Source: an uncultured Collinsella sp.
Lineage (GTDB): Bacteria > Actinomycetota > Coriobacteriia > Coriobacteriales > Coriobacteriaceae
NCBI GenBank assembly: GCA_959599095.1
Contig: CAUGGC010000012.1
Coordinates: forward strand, 1-64,000
Reading direction: 5' to 3'
Length of the DNA: 64,000 bases
The position numbers and the translations under genes were made by a program. Positions 60,074-64,000 of this stretch are shown piece by piece. Below the pieces are notes generated by a model that made no database searches, was not told the origin of the DNA, and was given only the letters and a program-made list of their open reading frames with translations. Within the stretch, counting starts at the first letter, position 1, and each line of letters begins with the position of its first letter.

Positions 60074-60451
60074 TTACTTGAGGGTGACAGCAGCGCCAGC
60101 AGCCTCGAGCTTCTCCTTGGCAGCCTCGGCGTCCTCCTTCTTGGCACCCTCGAGAACAGCCTTGGGAGCGCCCTCGACGACCTCCTTGGCCTCCTTCAGG
60201 CCAAGGTTGGTGAGCTCACGGACGGCCTTGATGACCTGGATCTTGTTGTCGCCGAAGCCCTCGAGCACGACGTCAAACTCGGTCTTCTCCTCGGCCTCAG
60301 CAGCGCCAGCAGCGGGAGCGGCGACAACAGCGGCAGGAGCAGCGGCGGAAACGCCGAAGGTGTCCTCGATAGCCTTAACGAGCTCGGAAGCCTCGAGAAG
60401 GGTCATTTCCTTAAGAGCATCGATGATCTCATCGGTGGTAAGCTTAGCCAT
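60074..60451 (-). CDS. rplL: 50S ribosomal protein L7/L12
   Basis: A 125-residue stalk protein. It starts MAKLTTDEIIDALKEMTLLE; an Ala-rich hinge at residues of about 37-52 separates the dimerisation domain from the C-terminal domain (FDVVLEGFGDNKIQVIKAVR). It recruits translation factors. I used the ATG at 60451, which has AAAGGAC upstream. It is 102 bp after rplJ and followed by its own terminator. Confidence 0.98.
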   Translation of the reverse strand: MAKLTTDEIIDALKEMTLLEASELVKAIEDTFGVSAAAPAAVVAAPAAGAAEAEEKTEFDVVLEGFGDNKIQVIKAVRELTNLGLKEAKEVVEGAPKAVLEGAKKEDAEAAKEKLEAAGAAVTLK

Positions 60452-60553
60452 TTCTAAGTCCTTTCGGTTTCCGTGCGGATGCACGGAGATCAGTTAAAAC
60501 ACGGCGCGAATGCGCCAGGGGTGCGGCGTTGCCGCCGCGGGTGAAAACAGCAA

Positions 60554-61075
60554 CTAGGCTGCCTTCTGCTCGGAGACCTGCTGGATCGAACGAGCGAGAC
60601 CAGAGGAAACGCCGTTGACGCAGACAGCGATGTCGCGAGCGAAACCGGAGATGAGACCGGCGATCTGGCCGAGAAGCTGATCCTTGGTGGGCAGCTCGGC
60701 GATAGCCTTAACGTCATCAGCGGAAACGGCCTTGCCGTCGGAGATACCGCCCTTGATCTCAAGGACGCCCTTGGACTTAGCGGAGAAGTCCTTAAGGGCC
60801 TTAGCGGCCTCGACCGGCTCGGTCTCGTAGAACACATAAGCGACGGGGCCGGCGAGGATCTCGTCGATCTCGGGCTGCTCCTGGTTCTTGAGAGCGATCT
60901 TGACCAGGTTGTTCTTGTAGACCTTCATCTCGGCGCCGCACTCGCGAAGCTGATGACGCAGCTCCTGAGCCTGCTTAACCGTCAGACCGTTGTAGTTGAC
61001 GACGAACAGACCGGCGTTCTCGGCGATACGGGACTCGATCTCTGCAACCTTGTCGATTTTGTACTGCTGGGGCAT
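60554..61075 (-). CDS. rplJ: 50S ribosomal protein L10
   Basis: A 173-residue L10, base of the L12 stalk. MPQQYKIDKVAEIESRIAEN and VVNYNGLTVKQAQELRHQLR are typical. The GGAGGTG site precedes the start. It is controlled by an L10 leader and attenuator upstream. rplK-rplA are not adjacent; an aminotransferase lies upstream. Confidence 0.98.
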   Translation of the reverse strand: MPQQYKIDKVAEIESRIAENAGLFVVNYNGLTVKQAQELRHQLRECGAEMKVYKNNLVKIALKNQEQPEIDEILAGPVAYVFYETEPVEAAKALKDFSAKSKGVLEIKGGISDGKAVSADDVKAIAELPTKDQLLGQIAGLISGFARDIAVCVNGVSSGLARSIQQVSEQKAA

Positions 61076-61140
61076 GAATTACACCTCCTCGAATTCTTTC
61101 CGGGCACGGTCCGCCACAAGGACGTGACGGGGGCATGTCC

Positions 61141-61177
61141 AAAAAGAAAGCCCCCGCGCTGCATGAGCGACGGGGGC
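61141..61177 (-). terminator. Attenuator hairpin in the rplJ leader
   Basis: GCCCCCG and CGGGGGC with an inner CGCT/AGCG stem, followed on the minus strand by TTTCTTTTT. It is positioned between the L10 leader and rplJ and should stop transcription when L10 is in excess. Confidence 0.82.
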
Positions 61178-61285
61178 GAGAAGACATATCTACTCGACCA
61201 CCTCGGCTGGCGGGATATCCCATTAAGCTCGCGGGCGATGCCCGTTTGCACCGGCTGTCTCTGGCAGCGGATTCGTGCGTGAACC
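61178..61285 (-). ncRNA. Ribosomal protein L10 leader
   Basis: On the minus strand the segment holds GAGACAGCCGGTGC, AATGGG and CCAGCCGAGG in the order of the L10-binding leader (Rfam L10_leader consensus as I remember it). A terminator hairpin and rplJ follow. The complex L10(L12)4 is known to bind such leaders and repress its own operon. The exact ends are estimated from the promoter at 61292-61320. Confidence 0.8.
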
Positions 61286-61291
61286 GAAAGT

Positions 61292-61320
61292 ATTATGGCG
61301 GGGACCCCGGCGTCGGTCAA
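61292..61320 (-). promoter_or_regulatory. Promoter of rplJL
   Basis: TTGACC and CATAAT on the minus strand with a 17-bp spacer. The -35 hexamer overlaps the outer arm of hairpin copy 3. Confidence 0.75.
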
Positions 61321-61525
61321 CGGAAAACCGGGCTGCACACAATTCCACCATCCGGCACGCTCCGCCGAAGGCCAGGCGCAAGGTTTTCGCTCGGTCAAGT
61401 CCTGGGCTCGCACGAAGGCCACATTAAGTGGCCTTCGGCTCGTGCGGAATCTACGAAAACCTTGCGCCTGGCCTTCGGCGGCGCGGCCTGCGTCAACTAT
61501 GGGGCAGCCCGGTTTTCCGTTGGCC
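61315..61525. repeat. Long-arm constant-core hairpin, copy 3 (upstream of rplJ)
   Basis: Outer arms at 61315-61336 and 61504-61525 pair with one mismatch; inner arms at 61362-61389 and 61454-61481 are perfect over 28 bp. The 64-nt core contains CGAAGGCCAC (61413-61422) and GTGGCCTTCG (61428-61437) around ATTAA. The core matches copies 1 and 2, the arms do not. The outer arm overlaps the rplJ -35 element. Confidence 0.88.
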
Positions 61526-61582
61526 GGCGCGCCCCACTCATAATGCTTGGGTCGGTGGGCTGATGTGTTGCATCCCTGAGGG

Positions 61583-62719
61583 CTACAAGGTTGAAATGAA
61601 GGTGGACAGGCGGCGGAGACCTTCGTCCAGGTCTTTGTCGGAAACGCAGTAGCTGAGGCGGATGTGGCCTTCGGTTCCGAAGCAGTCTCCCGGGACTAGG
61701 GCTACGTTTGCTTCTTTGATGGCTTTGATGCAGAAGTCTTCGCTGGTTAGACCAAACTTTTTGATGCTCGGGAAAGTGTAGAAGGCTCCTGCGGGCTCTA
61801 CTACGTCGAGGCCCATGGCGTTTAAGGCTGCGAGCACGCGTTCTCGGCGGGCTCGGTAGACTTCGAGCATGGGGGTGGGGTCGACGGTGAGGGCTCGGGC
61901 TGCGGCGTCCATTTCGAAGGAGACGGCGCTCGATACTAGGTATTGGTGAGCCTTGGCGATCTCGGCGATGACGGGTGCCGCTGCTGCGAGCCAACCCAGG
62001 CGCCAGCCGGTCATAGCCCATGGCTTGGAGAAGCTCTCGATGACTACTGTCTGCTCGTGCAGCTCCGGGTGACGCTGGGCAAAGCGCTCGTAGCCATCCG
62101 CATAGACCAGACGGTTGTACACGTCGTCGCAGACCACGTAGATACCCGCCTGCTCTGCCACGCGCGCCACGGCATCGAGTGAGGCCGCGTTGAGAATGCA
62201 GCCCGTGGGGTTATTGGGCGAGCAGATAACGATGGCCTTGGTCGCCGGGGTCACACAGGCGCGAAGCGCATCCTCGTCAATCTGAAATTGCGCAGGCTCC
62301 GTATCCAAATAGACCGCTTTGGCGTGATTGGCTACGACGATGCTCTCGTACAGGCCAAAGGCCGGCGTGGGGATAATAACCTCGTCGCCGGGGTTGAGCA
62401 TAGCCATGAATGTTGCCGACAGGGCCTCGGTCGCACCGTCGGTCAGGATGACCTCGTCGGCCGAAAACGCAAGGCCCGCATCCCCCATGTAGGCAGATAA
62501 CGCCTCACGCAGGGCGGGGCGACCGTTGTTGGGCGGATAGTGCGTGTCGCCGCGGTCCAACGAAGCAGTCACCTCGGCGCTAATCACATCGGGCGTGGGA
62601 AAATCGGGCTCGCCGAGCGCGAGCGCGATGCACCCCGGGTGCTGGGCGGCGAGCGCGTTGATTCGGCGGATGCCGGAGGGCTTGAGCGTGGCAAGCGAGG
62701 TATTCATGGGCAGGCGCAT
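61583..62719 (-). CDS. Pyridoxal-phosphate aminotransferase, class I/II
   Basis: A 378-residue fold-type I aminotransferase. SFSKPWAMTGWRLGW holds the PLP lysine, with SPNNPTGCIL and GAFYTFPSI also typical of the PatA/aspartate aminotransferase group. The likely start is MRLPMNTSLATLKPSGIRR with AAAGGAA upstream. The amino acid substrate cannot be assigned. It is a single gene whose 3' end faces hairpin copy 3. Confidence 0.9.
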   Translation of the reverse strand: MRLPMNTSLATLKPSGIRRINALAAQHPGCIALALGEPDFPTPDVISAEVTASLDRGDTHYPPNNGRPALREALSAYMGDAGLAFSADEVILTDGATEALSATFMAMLNPGDEVIIPTPAFGLYESIVVANHAKAVYLDTEPAQFQIDEDALRACVTPATKAIVICSPNNPTGCILNAASLDAVARVAEQAGIYVVCDDVYNRLVYADGYERFAQRHPELHEQTVVIESFSKPWAMTGWRLGWLAAAAPVIAEIAKAHQYLVSSAVSFEMDAAARALTVDPTPMLEVYRARRERVLAALNAMGLDVVEPAGAFYTFPSIKKFGLTSEDFCIKAIKEANVALVPGDCFGTEGHIRLSYCVSDKDLDEGLRRLSTFISTL

Positions 62720-62812
62720 GGCGTTCCTTTCGTAAGGGTTGCACTAGGATAGCGCGGCGAGGCACCGCCGGACGGTGTAACCTAAACGGAAACCAACCGG
62801 AAAGGAGGCGGC

Positions 62813-63484
62813 ATGGAGACGACCGCACGCGGCGATGTACCAAAAACGCTGCAAACCATTGCGTATATCAGCATTCCCAATAGCGCCGATCTTGAGTTTT
62901 TGCTTTGGGACCTGCAGGATGCCATCGCCGCCTATGCACAGCTTTCCGGCACTGTGCTCCCCCGCCCGGTCGATTTGGAGGCGGATGATGCCGGCAGCGT
63001 TGCCGGTACCGCCGATGGCATTGTGTTCGCCGTTGAAGATGCACCCAATGATGAAGCGATGGCGCCCATTGAGCAGGTGCTCGACCGCTTTGGCGGCGCA
63101 GGGACGCGTGTCTATGTTGTTATCCAGGCCGACGTCGGCGGCCTCGAGCGAGCACACGGGCTCGTCGTGCGTCTGCGAGCGGCATGCGACCTTCATGAGC
63201 TGTCATGGTGCGGCGGCGTTGTCGTCTGTACTGGCAGCGGCATCGCGGCGCTTCGTCATTCCCCACGCATGGGGCTCCTGCGTCGGCCGTTTTCCGAAGC
63301 GATGGATAAGCTGGTGGGCGCCGTGCGCATGGGGTGCTCGGTTGAACATGCGCAGCGACTTGGTGGTGGTAATGCCGAGGACGTCGACGCCGACGGCATG
63401 GCTTGCGCCGAGCCAGCCGTGCCCGCGCCGATCTGGCGAGGCGTTCTGAAACACCTCGGCGCCCGCACTCAATCAATAATCTAA
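62813..63484 (+). CDS. Protein of unknown function
   Basis: A 223-residue protein not recognised. It begins with GGAGGC upstream of the ATG. It has no signal peptide, no clear membrane segment and no obvious enzyme motif. Hydrophobic strands (TIAYISIPNS; TRVYVVIQADVGG; GGVVVCTGSGI) alternate with helical stretches, suggesting a Rossmann or flavodoxin-like alpha/beta fold. It is convergent with the deoxyinosine glycosylase gene (1 bp between the stops). Confidence 0.6.
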   Translation: METTARGDVPKTLQTIAYISIPNSADLEFLLWDLQDAIAAYAQLSGTVLPRPVDLEADDAGSVAGTADGIVFAVEDAPNDEAMAPIEQVLDRFGGAGTRVYVVIQADVGGLERAHGLVVRLRAACDLHELSWCGGVVVCTGSGIAALRHSPRMGLLRRPFSEAMDKLVGAVRMGCSVEHAQRLGGGNAEDVDADGMACAEPAVPAPIWRGVLKHLGARTQSII

Positions 63485-63485
63485 A

Positions 63486-64000
63486 TTAATGAGCTGCCCA
63501 GTCAACGGCTTCACTCCAACGCTCGACAAGCCGCTCCAAACGCCACGCCGCGTTGGCAGGACTCGTCGACGGCAGCACGATGGCGGGTAGCCCCGTCCGC
63601 TCTTGTAGATAGCGTTTGTAGAGCCGTCCGGCCGTGCCGCCGTTGCAAACAACGATCTCGATCGGCGTGGCATCCACAATGCGTTCAATATGTGCCGGCA
63701 CAACGTTTTTGATGCTGGCGTCACTCGAGCCCTTGATGTCACAACTCTCGATCACATCCCACAGGGCTACGCCACCGTTAAGCAGCATAGCCCGCTTGGC
63801 AGCAACCGAGGCGTCGAGCGTCGCGGGCTCGCCGCTCGCCAAAGAGTCTCCCTCGTTGGGCGGCACAGGCACACCGAGGCACGCGGCCATCACGCGCCAA
63901 AAGCGGTTCTGGGGATTACCGTAATAGAAGGCATTGGCGCGCGAAAGCACCGAGGGAAACGATCCGAGCACCAAAACGCGCGAGTGCTGGTCGAACACGG
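63486..64000 (-). CDS. DNA-deoxyinosine glycosylase / UDG-superfamily protein, partial
   Basis: At least 170 residues; the 5' end runs out of the window. VLVLGSFPSVLSRAN and FYYGNPQNRFWRVM are the family motifs of the hypoxanthine-DNA glycosylases in the UDG superfamily, and IVLPSTSPANAAW is the second motif near the C-terminus. It would remove deaminated bases such as hypoxanthine. An in-frame GTG at 63998 exists, but homologues usually have several more N-terminal residues, so the true start is probably outside. Confidence 0.85.
   Translation of the reverse strand, partial: VFDQHSRVLVLGSFPSVLSRANAFYYGNPQNRFWRVMAACLGVPVPPNEGDSLASGEPATLDASVAAKRAMLLNGGVALWDVIESCDIKGSSDASIKNVVPAHIERIVDATPIEIVVCNGGTAGRLYKRYLQERTGLPAIVLPSTSPANAAWRLERLVERWSEAVDWAAH

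Overview
The window looks like a chromosomal segment of a strictly anaerobic, gut-type Coriobacteriia bacterium, most likely Collinsella or a close relative. I infer this from the high G+C coding style, the actinobacterial-type RpoB/RpoC/ribosomal proteins, the selenate reductase-like purine module (ygfK/ssnA/xdhD type) and the fused accDA in a FAS-II cluster. The genus is an inference from gene content; no database was searched.

Layout, left to right. 1-8 kb is an accessory region: the 3' end of a type I specificity gene (hsdS) facing a tyrosine recombinase, hsdR, a DEDD exonuclease, a very small membrane peptide behind a LexA-like box, a 62-bp palindromic repeat array, and a stand-alone AAA ATPase behind a 25+25 bp perfect palindrome. 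8-19 kb is an anaerobic purine/urate-type module on the minus strand (molybdenum hydroxylase, polyferredoxin, YgfK, SsnA amidohydrolase, nucleobase permease) with a divergent YheO-type regulator and a RidA deaminase. 19-25 kb holds a U32 protein, an RluA pseudouridine synthase and a DeoR/Gfo-Idh-MocA pair, separated by palindromic repeats.

25-61 kb, read on the minus strand, is the classical transcription/translation supercluster in ancestral order but broken by inserted blocks: rplJ-rplL, then galU, then rpoB-rpoC, then an ECF sigma/anti-sigma pair, then rpsL-rpsG-fusA-rpsJ, then a complete FAS-II/acetyl-CoA carboxylase operon (fabH-acpP-fabK-fabD-fabG-fabF-accB-fabZ-accC-accDA, with birA divergent), a PTS EIIC, a CDF transporter and a phosphatase, and finally rplC-rplD-rplW-rplB-rpsS-rplV-rpsC-rplP-rpmC-rpsQ-rplN-rplX, which ends at a strong terminator before rplE. 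61-64 kb holds an aminotransferase, an unrecognised protein and a partial deoxyinosine glycosylase.

The most striking unexplained structure is a family of three long hairpins at about 31.3, 48.6 and 61.4 kb. Each lies directly upstream of a ribosomal-protein operon. All share a core of about 65 nt containing a covarying inner hairpin with an invariant ATTAA loop, but the flanking arms (28-48 bp, perfectly complementary) have unrelated sequences in each copy. Other unusual points are the invertible-type hsdS repeats around the recombinase, an SOS-type box before the small peptide, an 8-residue insertion next to the rifampicin region of RpoB, and Arg at position 88 of S12.
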